This document shows positions 44,961 to 57,200 of a stretch of 64,000 nt of DNA, in pieces. Source of the stretch: Macrostomum hystrix. Its lineage: Eukaryota > Platyhelminthes > Macrostomidae. The stretch's first letter is position 1. Every line of letters begins with the position of its first letter. The stretch lies in NCBI GenBank assembly GCA_950097015.1, contig CATNEN010000038.1:33566501-33630500 (forward strand), read 5' to 3'. The position numbers and the translations under genes are program-made. Below the pieces are notes generated by a model, which saw only the letters and a program-made list of their open reading frames with translations, had not been told where the DNA came from and did not search any database.

Positions 44961-45824
44961 CCTATCTTTTCTTAGAGATTCGTAAGTATGCAATCTAAAA
45001 AATGACAGTCAACTTAACACAAACTGGATTAGCAAAAATTGGAACAAAACATTGTATAAAGATCTCTTTAAACTGTCGTTACACTTATACTTAAACATGT
45101 ATAATCATTTTTAGAATATTTTAATTTTATTTATAAACCTAATATAAAATGAGCACATTTTGTCCAACAGCAAGGTAAAGAAAATATGTTTAATAGTTGC
45201 TATAATCATAATCGTAGGCATAGAGGATTAGGATTAAGAACAATTATCTGCATAGAAAGTGTTCTAGTTTAATTTCAATATTTTTGTATATTCTGTAGGC
45301 ACGATTCAGCGTAGAAATAATTTTCGTTATAATTAAAAATACTACTGACAAACTTTAATGAGTAGTAAGCGAAACACAATTTTTTTCATCATATCATAAA
45401 TATTTCAGTCCTGAGGATTAGAGAGAGAATTCCTAGATAGGAGAATCAAGAGTAACAGTTTTTTAACAAAACTGACAGCAGAACACTTGCCCGTATTTTT
45501 AATGGTCAATAAAAGAAAGACGTATTTGGGCATTTCAAAAATAACCCTCACTACTAACGAGTAGTGCAGTAGCAACTGATAAAAAACAAGCGAAGGAATT
45601 AGTGCCTTAATAAGAAAAGTATTGAAGTTAAAAAAATAAGCCTAACATTTGCTACATGAAATTTTTATTGTGGGTTAAAACACGAAAATCGAAATAAGTG
45701 ACACAGACAGGTAGTTTCCACAAAGACATACACTGCTTACAAAGACCTAGTAACTAATTAAAAATTGGCATATCAATAAGACTAACAAGTTAATCAAGGA
45801 GAAAGAAACAATCAAGGACGAGCA
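44961..45824. other. AT-rich spacer between arrays
   Basis: No gene or repeat recognised. Confidence 0.4.
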
Positions 45825-47600
45825 TGTCAATCAAAGACAGACTCGTCAAACAAAGGCAATCAAAGACAGACTCGTCAAACAAAGTCAATCAAAGACAGAC
45901 TCGTCAAACAAAGACAGACTCGTCAAACAAAGTCAACCAAAGACAGACTCGTCAAACAAAGTCAATCAAAGACAGACTCGTCAAATAATGACAATCAAAG
46001 ACAGACTCGTCAAACAAAGTCGATCAAAGACAGACTCGTCAAACAAAGACAATCAAAGACAGAATTGTCAAACATAGACAATCAAAGACAGACTCGTCAA
46101 ACAAAGACAGACTCGTCAAACAAAGACAATCAAAGACAGACTCGTCAAATAATGACAATTAAAGACAGACTCGTCAACCAAAGACAATCAAAGACAGACT
46201 CGTCAAACAAAGACAATCAAAGACAGACTCGTCAAACAAAGACAGACTCGTCAAACAAAGACAATCAAAGACAGACTCGTCAAACAAAGACAGACTCGTC
46301 AAACAAAGGCAATCAAATACAGACTCGTCAAACAAAGACAGACTCGTCAAACAAAGACAGACTCGTCAAACAAAGACAGACTCGTCAAACAAAGACAGAC
46401 TCGTCAAACATAGACAGACTCGTCAAACATAGACAGACTCGTCAAACATAGACAGACTCGTCAAACATAGACAGACTCGTCAAACATAGACAGACTCGTC
46501 AAACATAGACAGACTCGTCGAACATAGACAGACTCGTCAAACATAGACAGACTCGTCAAACATAGACAGACTCGTCAAACATAGACAGACTCGTCGAACA
46601 TAGACAGACTCGTCAAACATAGACAGACTCGTCAAACATAGACAGACTCGTCAAACAAAGACAGACTCGTCAAACAAAGACAGACTCGTCAAACATAGAC
46701 AGACTCGTCAATCAAAGACAGACTCGTCAAACATAGACAGATTCGTCAAACATAGACAGACTCGTCGAACATAGACAGACTCGTCAAACATAGACAGACT
46801 CGTCAAACATAGACAGACTCGTCAAACATAGACAGATTCGTCAAACATAGACAGACTCGTCGAACATAGACAGACTCGTCAAACATAGACAGACTCGTCA
46901 AACATAGACAGACTCGTCAAACATAGACAGACTCGTCAAACATAGACAGACTCGTCAAACATAGACAGACTCGTCAAACATAGACAGACTCGTCAAACAT
47001 AGACAGACTCGTCAAACATAGACAGACTCGTCAAACATAGACAGACTCGTCAAACATAGACAGACTCGTCAAACATAGACAGACTCGTCAAACATAGACA
47101 GACTCGTCAAACATAGACAGACTCGTCAAACATAGACAGACTCGTCAAACATAGACAGACTCGTCAAACATAGACAGACTCGTCAAACATAGACAGATTC
47201 GTCAAACATAGACAGACTCGTCGAACATAGACAGACTCGTCAAACATAGACAGACTCGTCAAACATAGACAGACTCGTCAAACATAGACAGACTCGTCAA
47301 ACATAGACAGACTCGTCAAACATAGACAGACTCGTCAAACATAGACAGACTCGTCAAACATAGACAGACTCGTCAAACATAGACAGACTCGTCAAACATA
47401 GACAGACTCGTCAAACATAGACAGACTCGTCAAACATAGACAGACTCGTCGAACATAGACAGACTCGTCAAACATAGACAGACTCGTCAAACATAGACAG
47501 ACTCGTCAAACATAGACAGACTCGTCAAACATAGACAGACTCGTCAAACATAGACAGACTCGTCAAACATAGACAGACTCGTCAAACATAGACAGACTCG
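45825..47600. repeat. 19-bp intergenic minisatellite, largest array in the window
   Basis: About 1.8 kb of CAGACTCGTCAAACATAGA units. The left 600 bases are mixed with CAATCAAAGA and AACAAAGA variants; the right part is nearly homogeneous, with CGAACATAG variants spaced at intervals. The gradient suggests older sequence on the left and recent amplification on the right. Confidence 0.96.
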
Positions 47601-47961
47601 GCAGTAAAAGATCAACACGTCAGTCATTAAAAGAACACATCCATTATAGACGGCCCGAAAAAAACGTTCACAAAAATGGGAGACCAAATATTGATGACCA
47701 TCGGTGACCATTCTGTGATCGTCACTTGTGACCATTCCGTGACCTTCCAGCGACCATTCTAGTCTGCAGACTTGTCAATCACAGTCAGGCATGTCAATAA
47801 AAAACCGAGGCATCAATAATAAAACGACAAATCTACATAGGAACAGGCCAACTGTGTCCTGTTAAACAAGGACCGAAAAAAAGTCAATCAAAGATCAAAG
47901 AAAGTTAAAACAAAATCATAAAAATATTGATGAAAATTAAACAACGCCTAGGTCAAAATCT
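47601..47961. other. TBC1D15 3' flank
   Basis: Contains a loose (G)TGACCATTC repeat near 47,690-47,760. No coding signal. Confidence 0.4.
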
Positions 47962-50900
47962 TCAATCGCACAGTTCAATAGCCAAGCCCAGAGTCTCCGC
48001 CACATCGTCTGGGAGATTTTCAGCCTCCCTAAGCTGCAGATACATGGCCTCGGCGGTGATTAGCAATTTATTTAGATCGATTCGGTGAGCCAGCTCGTTG
48101 ACATATTTGAGCACTCCGGTGAAGTCCAATTGGTCTCTGAGTATAGTGGATCTTTCGCAGTCCAATATGGCGCAACAGCAGAGCAGGTGAAAATTTCGAC
48201 AGGGCAGGCCGGTCCACAGGACCTCCCATAGACGAGAGATGTCATCGTAGGAGAACTCGCGCTTGAACCAGACCAGCAGCCAGCGGAAGCAGAAGTACAT
48301 ATTGTCGGCCTCGTGAATGGTCAGGTGATTGGCTAGGTCGGGTAGCAACAGGGACACCAGGGAGCGCAGCTGTCCTAGCTGGCGCTTCATGCCGGCCTTG
48401 CGGATGGGAGAAATATTCGCATTGGGAAGAAGAGACCAATTATTTTTAAAAAGCTTAATTTCTGCATGAATAGTACATTTTTGAACTCGTACGATACAAT
48501 TATTGCGCATAGAGCTAAAGAGAGCAGCCATTATATATATAGTAAAAGTACTCTTAAAAATCCTGCACTTCAAAAGTAAGGATTCGGTAAACGTCTGGAG
48601 TAACTATAACTACGTTTAATAATGAGAAATGCGTCGTCATCTAATAAACCATATTAATCGTCTGCACAAAAAATTGCGAATGGCTAAAAACGTAAAATAA
48701 AGAGATATAGAAATCCATGGAAAAAACATAGCGATGTCACTCTCATAAGACATTGGGAGAAATGAGACAAGAAGAGATGATAGGACAGAGATGAGACATG
48801 GGTGAAATAAGACAGGGGAGAGATGATAGGACAGAGATGAGACATGGGGTGATGTGAGACATGGGGTAATGTGAGACAGGGAGAGATGAGACATGGAGTG
48901 ATGTGAGACAGGGAGAGATGAGACATGGAGTGATGTGAGACATGGGGTAATGTGAGACAGGGAAAGATGAGACATGGAGTGATGTGAGACATGGGGTAAT
49001 GTGAGACAGGGAGAGATGAGACATGGAGTGATGTGAGACATGGGGTAATGTGAGACAGGGAGAGATGAGACATGGAGTGATGTGAGACATGGGGTAATGT
49101 GAGACAGGGAGAGATGAGACATGGAGTGATGTGAGACATGGGGTAATGTGAGACAGGGAAAGATGAGACATGGAGTGATGTGAGACAGGGAGAGATGAGA
49201 CATGGGGTGATGTGAGACAGGGAGAGATGAGACATGGGGTGAGATGAGACAGGGAGAGATGAGACATGGGGTGATGTGAGACAGGGAGAGATGAGACATA
49301 GGGTGAGATGAGACAGGGAGAGATGAGACATGGGGTGATGTGAGACATGGGGTGAGATGAGACAGGGCGAGATGAGACATGGGGAGAGATGAGACAGGGT
49401 ACAGTAGGTAGTGGAAGTGGCGACGGACCGGATTATGTAGACAGGGCCGTAGGTTGCCACCCCTGTTCTGACCGAGCGGACTCTTCGTCATCTAATTAGC
49501 TAACAAAATAATGGCATCACAAACCTGATCGACATCGAAATTCGCAGCCACGCGATCCATAAAGCCTACAAAGCACCAGAAGGCGTCAACTTCGGTTTCC
49601 ATGACAACTAATATCGGCGCCAACAGATCGGACATGCCCTGAACGTAGCCTAAATCGAAGTTGTACATGCCGTAGGTCATGAGACAGTCGGACAGCATCC
49701 GCAGATGAGGTCCGTCCGGATCGCGAAATGCCGGATGCTGCCGATCAGTCCGGTTGACATCCTTGTCAATGAGGGAGCGCCGATCACGGAGCGCGCTGAA
49801 CCGGCTCATCTGGTCCTCAGTGACGCTGGCCCACTGCCGCTTCAGGCGATGGTATTCCTCTCTGATGGACATTGGGAATGGGATTTTAATTGGATAAGCA
49901 TGGACACTCACTCGACAGTCACTCTGTGAGAGTCACTCGAGTCGACAGTCACTCTGTGAGACTCACTCGACGGTCACTCTGAGACTCACTCGACGGTCAC
50001 TCTGTGAGACTCACTCGATAGTCACTCTGTGAGAGTCACTCGATAGTCACTCTGTGAGAGTCACTCGATAGTCACTCTGTGAGACTCACTTGACAGTCAC
50101 TCTGTGAGACTCACTCGACGGTCACTCTGAGACTCACTCGACGGTCACTCTGTGAGACTCACTCGACAGTCACTCTGTGAGACTCACTCGACAGTCACTT
50201 TGCGAGAGTCACTCGACAGTCACTCTGTGAGACTCACTCGACGGTCACTCACACATTTCAAAACCCACCTGAGCCAGGCCTGGCGTTCTTCCCCGTCCGC
50301 AGACGTCGCCAGCATCATGGACTCCCAGCTAGGAGCTACGGCAGTTCCGAGCAGGAGCCAGCGCCACAAAGACGGTCTGGCTTCGGGCGCAACGCCGCCG
50401 CGGAAAATCTTTCGTTTCAGTTCAAGCTCTGCCGCGGTCAATGCGACTGAAGTGGACAATTTTCTTATTCCAACATCGCCCGGCGATGATGACTCCAAGC
50501 AGAAGCTGCAGTCTGGCATAGATACAGGCGGACCGCGGCTCACTTCGGGCCGAGTGGAAGGCAGGTTCGGCCGGGTTGATAACACCTGAATTAGAGCGTC
50601 AATCAACTCGTCTGAATGTATTGCTGATGATTTGTCACAGCTAGATGGACATTATGGCAATCATTAGTAATAGCTAGATGGACATTGTGGCACTGATTGG
50701 TCACAGCTAGATGGACATTGTGGCACTGATTGGTCACAGCTAGATGGACATTGTGACACTGGTCACAGCTAGATGGACATTGTGGCAATCATTAGTAATA
50801 GCTAGATGGACATTGTGGCAATCATTAGTAATAGCTAGATGGACATTGTGGCACTGACTGGTCATAGCTAGATGGACATTGTGGCACTGATTTGTCACAG

Positions 50901-52507
50901 CTAGATGGACATTGTGGCAATCATTAGTAATAGCTAGATGGACATTGTGGCAATCATTAGTAATAGCTAGATGGACATTGTGGCACTGACTGGTCATAGC
51001 TAGATGGACATTGTGGCACTGATTGGTCGCAGCTAGATGGAAATTGTGCACTGATTGGTCACAGCTAGATGGACATTGTGGCAATAATTAGTAATAGCTA
51101 GATGGAAATTGTGGCACTGATTTGTCACAGCTAGATGGACATTATGGCAATCATTAGTAATAGCTAGATGGACATTGTGGTACTGATTGGTCACAGCTAG
51201 ATGGACATTGTGGCAATCATTAGTAATAGCTAGATGGACATTATGGCAATCATTAGTAATAGCTAGATGGACATTGTGGCACTGATTGGTCATAGCTAGA
51301 TGGACATTGTGGCAGCGGAAAATCTTCAAAAGCAGACCTCAAATCCGTCCTCAGACGCGGTGGCCACCAGTGTCTGGCTAGCAAACGGATCCTCCATGGC
51401 TAGCTGGCGCAGGTTGGACGAAGTAGGAGTGGTCGGATTGGCAATAACAAAATCGGCATTGGCGCTGACAGCACCATTTCCGTTTCCATTACCGCCGCCG
51501 CCGCCGCCTCCACCGGAAGCGTTTCGTCCGAAACGGAGAGATCCCACAGTGCTGCCGTCGAATGATGCGAAAATACTTTCGAAACTGTCTAATAGAGGAC
51601 GCGATTGTTTGGGCTTTCTGGAGGGCATCTGCTGCTGCTGCTGCTGCTGATTAGGCAAGTAGCGATCTTGTTGCTGCTGCTGCTGGTGCAGGGAACGTGG
51701 CTGATGGACAAAGTTTAACTCGGCTAATGATTGATACATGGCGTCTGGGTCGTGCGGTCTAGTGAGGAAGAAGGTAGAGCCCTGATTGTTGGATCTGAAA
51801 TAGTTAAAATGTGTTTGAAAATTTACATTCAGTGGTATTGTAACAGTGGGATTCCGTTTATTAGGAGTTTCGGAAACTGGGATTGCAACGAACTTTGAAT
51901 TTCCCTACTCAAGAAGTTGGGGAGCTTTTAGACTCACTTGATTTTTAGGCACGGAAAGTGGGATTTCGGAATTTAATAGAGAAACTGTGACATTAAATAA
52001 CTGGGATTTCGGAGATCAAGATTTTGAAAAAGTTTGACTGGCGTTAATTGGGATTAAAAAACTGGGATTTCTAAATTTAACGAAATTAAAAGTTTCATTA
52101 AAGCGAGAAGCCTGTTGAACTTACGGCGTTATTACCAAATGCACAGTTAACTCGTCGTATAGACTTTTAATATCCAGCGCATCGGCAAAGTGCAAAGTCT
52201 GTTTCCTAGCGTCTGCCTCGGTGTGAAATGTGACAAATGGTTTGCCAAATCTGGGACGCTTAACTATAGTCACACCTTTAAGAGATTTTAATGGCAGGCA
52301 TAGAGCATACTCGTCTAGATTGGCTGCCTCATACGAGCAGGACATTGGAGTAAATTGGATGGCCAGCCCATGGTCAGCCGGGACCTGTTGATGCTGGTGT
52401 ACATAGTCTATGATCAGGCAGCCATCAATGCGCAGCGAAGGCCTAAAGTGAGTGTCCAGGTACACAACTGGATTGGACAGTTCAAACACTGGCTTGTTTT
52501 GTGATTC
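47962..52507 (-). CDS. TBC1D15: TBC1 domain family member 15/17 (Rab GTPase-activating protein), 5' incomplete
   Basis: Five exons on the minus strand (52125-52507, 51338-51794, 50269-50585, 49525-49861, 47962-48396) join with matching phases into 642 residues without a start codon. TBC1D15 and TBC1D17 stimulate GTP hydrolysis by Rab7 and other Rabs at late endosomes and mitochondria. The TBC domain starts at RKIFRGGVAPEARPSLWRW. It keeps the catalytic arginine finger in LIDKDVNRTDR and the glutamine finger in LGYVQGMSDLLAPIL, followed by EVDAFWCFVGFMDR, YFCFRWLLVWFKREFSYDDI and LPCRNFHLLCCCAILD. Exon 2 adds a disordered region with glutamine, glycine and asparagine runs. The first coding exon, upstream of 52507 after acceptor TTTTCCAG, was not identified. 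All four introns contain tandem repeats. 15 and 17 cannot be separated here. Confidence 0.93.
48750..49400. repeat. 32-bp minisatellite in the last TBC1D15 intron
   Basis: Units of GGGAGAGATGAGACATGGGG plus TGATGTGAGACA, purine-rich on plus and pyrimidine-rich in the gene's sense direction. Open frames here are repeat artefacts. Confidence 0.95.
49912..50248. repeat. 25-bp minisatellite in a TBC1D15 intron
   Basis: About 14 units of TCACTCGACAGTCACTCTGT plus GAGAC, filling the intron to within about 50 bases of one exon and 20 of the other. Confidence 0.94.
50635..51312. repeat. 31-33-bp minisatellite in a TBC1D15 intron
   Basis: Two alternating unit types, TAGCTAGATGGACATTGTGG with CACTGATTGGTCA or with CAATCATTAGTAA tails, about 20 copies. 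The array ends about 25 bases from the exon B donor. Confidence 0.95.
51835..52110. repeat. Degenerate repeat in the first identified TBC1D15 intron
   Basis: Loose repeats of ACTGGGATTTCGGA-type words about 30 bases apart. Strongly diverged. Confidence 0.5.
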
Positions 52508-54270
52508 CTGGAAAAATGGTATTTTGCCTTTGAAATTGTTGATAGCTAGCTAATTTACCAGTTCGATCATGATTGGATATCAGTTCTAGATATCAGACCT
52601 CTAATTAGCAATTTGCTCTAAATTATTACATTTTGTATAAATTTAACACTACTTAACAAACAAAAGCTAATCACATGACAATCATTTAAGCTAAACACAT
52701 ATAATTGTAGTTTGCTAAATTGTTTATAACTCATTGATAGTTAAGAGTTGAGATTTATAAATGGCCAGCTATAATGTACTGCACCTAACTTTGGTGAATA
52801 GTGAATACACCTCCATACTCCTCAATAATTTGCTTATTAAAAAAAACAAAGTACAAAGACTTAAATATCTGCATTCCATACTATTGTAACAATGTCTTGC
52901 TCAAAAATGTACAATAAGAGTTCCCACAAATATGGTATCTACTAAATAATGCATATTCTAATGAATAGAAGATTTCCTACATACAAAAAACTGTAGACTT
53001 AATGTACTTATTATTTAATGCTTCTGAACAGAACACTTGAATATTTAACATAGGCCTATCTAATTTTTGTGTTTCCTTATATATTTCTGTATATTTTGCT
53101 GTCACTATAGTCTTTGCACTTTTTGTGTCACTCACTTCAGTGATAACTATATTTGAGAAGCCAAGATATGGAAACTAGATACAGGAAACAGAAGTTCCCA
53201 TAACTATATCCCAATATATAAATTTAGTTCAAAAAGCTGTTTTCAAAACTTCCCATACTTCTTACCCTGTAGCCTTGGTGGATATCTTTGTTATTAATAG
53301 TTACCCTAGCTACCAGGTAAACAAAAAATAAACAAATTGGATACATTACAAATCATTTGTGCTTAAAACAATTGCTACTCTGCCATAATAGGGAAGTTTA
53401 ATGGGCATGTCAATCAAATCATAGGCCTACCAATGAAAGCTTGCATAGCTAAGCTAAGAGGTTATAATAAGCAGTAGGCCTAGCAATAATAGGGTAGCTT
53501 CCCTGAATTAGTTAACAAATTAGCTACTTCTTCAACTCACTTTTTCACTACCACTGGCTTACTTTTTGGTCCAGATCACTGATCACTAAGGTTTCAAGAA
53601 CTTGGATACTGATTTAGCTATTACGAGTATATCATAAAAAACTATATAAGCCTAGCGATTTTTTATAAGCCATAAGGCCTTAGCATACATAGCTACTAGT
53701 CTTAATGTGGTGTTGCCACAGATAATAAATAACTTCCATAGGCCTAGCATATAAGTATATGGTGTGGAAAGAAGAAGCTAGCAAATACAGACAGTAAAGA
53801 TTAGAGACTAATACAATAATATAATAATATCCTTGTTTCTATAAACACAACCGCATTCAATCTAGCAAACATAGGTGATAACAATGAGAATCATTACAAT
53901 ACTACCATCAACAGTGACAACAATGACAATAGACAATTGTAACAAGGTACCGTTCAATTAATTAACATATAAGCATGAATTGCGAAATGCGTGCGCGCAT
54001 GCTTTGATGTTGCAGTCCAATAGCTAGGACACGATTAGTTAAGCAATTTAGCCAAAAAAATAATCTAGACAACTGCGATACACATAAAATATACTGTCAA
54101 TTGTGTTGTATTTTTTCAAACTTTGTTTTTGTTTGTTTAAGATTGGAACAATATCGCGGTGATTTTTAAATCACAACGGGATAATCGACGAAAAAGATGC
54201 GTTAGCCTACGTAAAAACAAGAAAATTTAAGAAAACTTAAAAAATCTGAAGATCGTTGGCATCAATAAAA
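52508..54270. other. TBC1D15 and hnRNP divergent flank
   Basis: AT-rich sequence with no exon I can support. The missing TBC1D15 first exon and both promoters should lie here. A CCAAT word is present near 54,017. Confidence 0.35.
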
Positions 54271-57200
54271 ATGGCAGTAATAAAAGAAACTCATGTTGAC
54301 ACGTCTAGTCAAGTCGATTTCTTACAAACGAAATGCGATCTAGATGAAAGAGTTACTAAACAAGACAAGCCAGCGTCAGAATTGCATGGCAAAAAGATAG
54401 ACTTAGGGATGAACATGGATAGCAAGTAAGTTTTATTTAAAGCATGCTTGAATGTATAGATTGGCCAAATATTCTCATATATAATATATATATATACATT
54501 AATAGATTTTCTCGAACTCGTTTACATTGTTTTTTAGAAAACTGTTTGTCGGAGGTCTCAGTTGGGAAACTACAGAGAGTAAGCAACACATTAATAAAAA
54601 TTAATTATTAATGCCATTAACATTTTCCCAAAAATTATTGCGAAGCTCTTTCATTTCTTTAGATTTAATGAAAGAGTACTTCTCTCAGTTTGGAGTCGTG
54701 CGGACATGTACCATAAAGATCGACAAAGCAACAGGGCATTCGCGTGGCTTTGGCTTTGTAATTTTCGATCGCGAATCTGACTTAGATGTGGTTCTAGCCC
54801 ATCCTGAGCACAGGCTTTGCAATAAACGAATAGATCCGAAGCGCGCCCAGCCGAGCCAGGAACCAGCCAGAAAAGTTTTCGTCGGCGGCCTCGATCCGGA
54901 GTTTTCCGAGTCAGATATAAAAGAATACTTCCTGCAGTTTGGAAAGGTAAATTGAAAGGAAACCGTTGGCGATCTAATAAAATATTTTATTATTTATTAA
55001 ACATGGGTAAGGGACTCGGTTGCTTGATTTTGACTTTAATTTCTTACCTAAATTGGCAGATCCTAGCTATCGATCTGCCGTTCGACTACAGCCGTCGTCG
55101 CCGCAAAGCGTTCATATTTGTCACCTACGCGGCTGATTCAGACGCTAGGAAGGCCGCCCAGAAAGAGAAGCAGATGATCGGAGGAAAATTGGTAAATTTT
55201 CTCTTCTTGTTGAATTGAGACTAAAGAAGTAAAATTATAGTTTTCGATCTGGATTATAAAACAGTCGCTCCGCGATTGAATTGCAGCTGAGGTCTCTAAT
55301 ATTCTTGCTCCATATGATTCTAATAAATAGCATTATCCTCACCCATCTGCTCGTCAAGCTATGCCCGTTTTCAGTTTTACCAACCCCTTTTAAGAATTAT
55401 AGATGAGGAAAGTTATATATCTAGCTATATGTTCTCTATCTCATGCATCAATTCTTTGCATACAGTTAAGATAAGAACTTAAGTTAGAGAGGCCGGGACA
55501 GCATCGGATCGGAGATGGAGGGTTAGGGAGAGCAGTTTCCGACTCTCGTGTGCTCATATTCATGGCCATTTGCTTTCGCTCTGCTTCTATATTACGCTCA
55601 AGATTATATAGCATTGCCTAGTCTACTCAGATATCAATATCTGATCATTGAGTTGAGTTTGCATCCTGCATTAGGCAGCAATGTCTGCCATTGCTATCCA
55701 GATCAAGAGAGAGTATTGTATCTTACCGGCCCCGGTCTAGATTGGGTTTGGTTGCTAATACAAAACACGTGAGCTCAATACAAAGTGGTGTAGTGATCGT
55801 CTTATTTATAATCTACTCAGTTTTTACTACCTTTGTGTTTAAAATTTGAAAGGTCGACATCGTCAGTACGAAACTCGGTGTAAGCCATTTATTTTTTAGA
55901 ATTCTGTTTAAAAAATATGACCAATCAAAACTTTATTTCTCGACTTTAAAATAATGAAGCCCTGGGATAAAATCCCATTAGAGTGCGCCCCTAAGTAAAG
56001 CCAACTTTCCTGACTATTTTCTTGAGATATTTACGGCGAGACCCTTGTCTCCGCTATCCGTTCCAATTAAGCGGGATCGCCCCCTGACAGGTAGCAGTCC
56101 GTATGCGTGCGCTGGAGGTTAAATAAAATGAGAGAGAAGCAGTGAAGCGACCGAGAATTCTCTTAGGAATCGCAAAGATCGTCCAAGACTACTCGACTTT
56201 TACTATCCTCAATGTCTCCCTAGGGTGGCACAATTTCGATTCCCACTCTCCGCTTTTAGTAGCAGAATTTTGCTCGGAGGCAGTTGAGAACACTTCTTAC
56301 TTCTTAGTTGGATATGACATTTTATCTGCCAAAAGCAATGCGTAGGCTAAGCAGTTTTAGCTGCTGCTTGCTACGAAAATTGAACATAGTTAACAAGTTT
56401 ATTGAGGCCGACTTTGTAGGAAAGGATCAGGGATGAGTTGGATGACTAAAAGACGAGTCGGGACTCTGAGATGCGAATCTAATTCGGTTTGGACTCAAGC
56501 GTGCCCTACTAGCTGGGTGTCTGACGCCATTAAAGGTAACGAGAAAGACCGGCTTCATTTTGTGAAGCTTTTAGCAGCGCCGAAGTGGGACTCGACTAGC
56601 ATGGAAAAAGTAGGCTCTCAGGGAGTCGAGCAGTTTCACTTGGCTGCTAACGATAGTAACTGTGGAGTAAGGAGTCTAAATGTGCGAACTACCTAAGTAC
56701 GGGTACAATAAGTTAATTGAAATTACATATAAAATTATGATTGCATGCAAAGTTTAAAGATTTTTGTGGGGAACAATTTTAGAGATAGGCGATGAGATTT
56801 CTTGAAAGTGCCTACGTATTTATTACGGTAAAAACCTAGACTACCATGCAGTAGGCAGTTTTATATCTGAAATTAGGCCTAGTTCACTATTTTTCAGCCT
56901 GTGCTGTTCGTTTAGGATGAGGTGAATAGGAAGTCAAAGAGTTTCATAAATTGACACCACAATCGACTCACATGACAAACAGACAGCTTTCTGTACAAAT
57001 TAGAATTGTCTAGAATCGAAAAATGAAAATGCTAAAAATTATGATCTATTGGACGCAAACAGATAGTCATGGCTTTGAAAAAGTTAAACTCAATTTAAAG
57101 CACAAATCAGGTCATAAGTAAAGTTTGAAAAAATGTTTAACGGACGGCTTCCTTTGAATAGCAATCTGTAGAGGTTTGCAAAGTCGGTTAAGGTGTCAGG

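Noticed and set aside
45825-47600. CRISPR array
   Set aside because: Units are contiguous with no unique spacers, and the DNA is animal nuclear sequence. The same applies to every other tandem array in the window.
48637-49491. Open frames of SHLSLSHITPC-type repeats on the minus strand
   Set aside because: Translation of the 32-bp intron array of TBC1D15. Several frames are open at once, as expected for a repeat without stops.
56433-56696. 87-residue open frame in the hnRNP intron
   Set aside because: No recognised motif, no splice support and average composition for this intron; kept out for lack of evidence.
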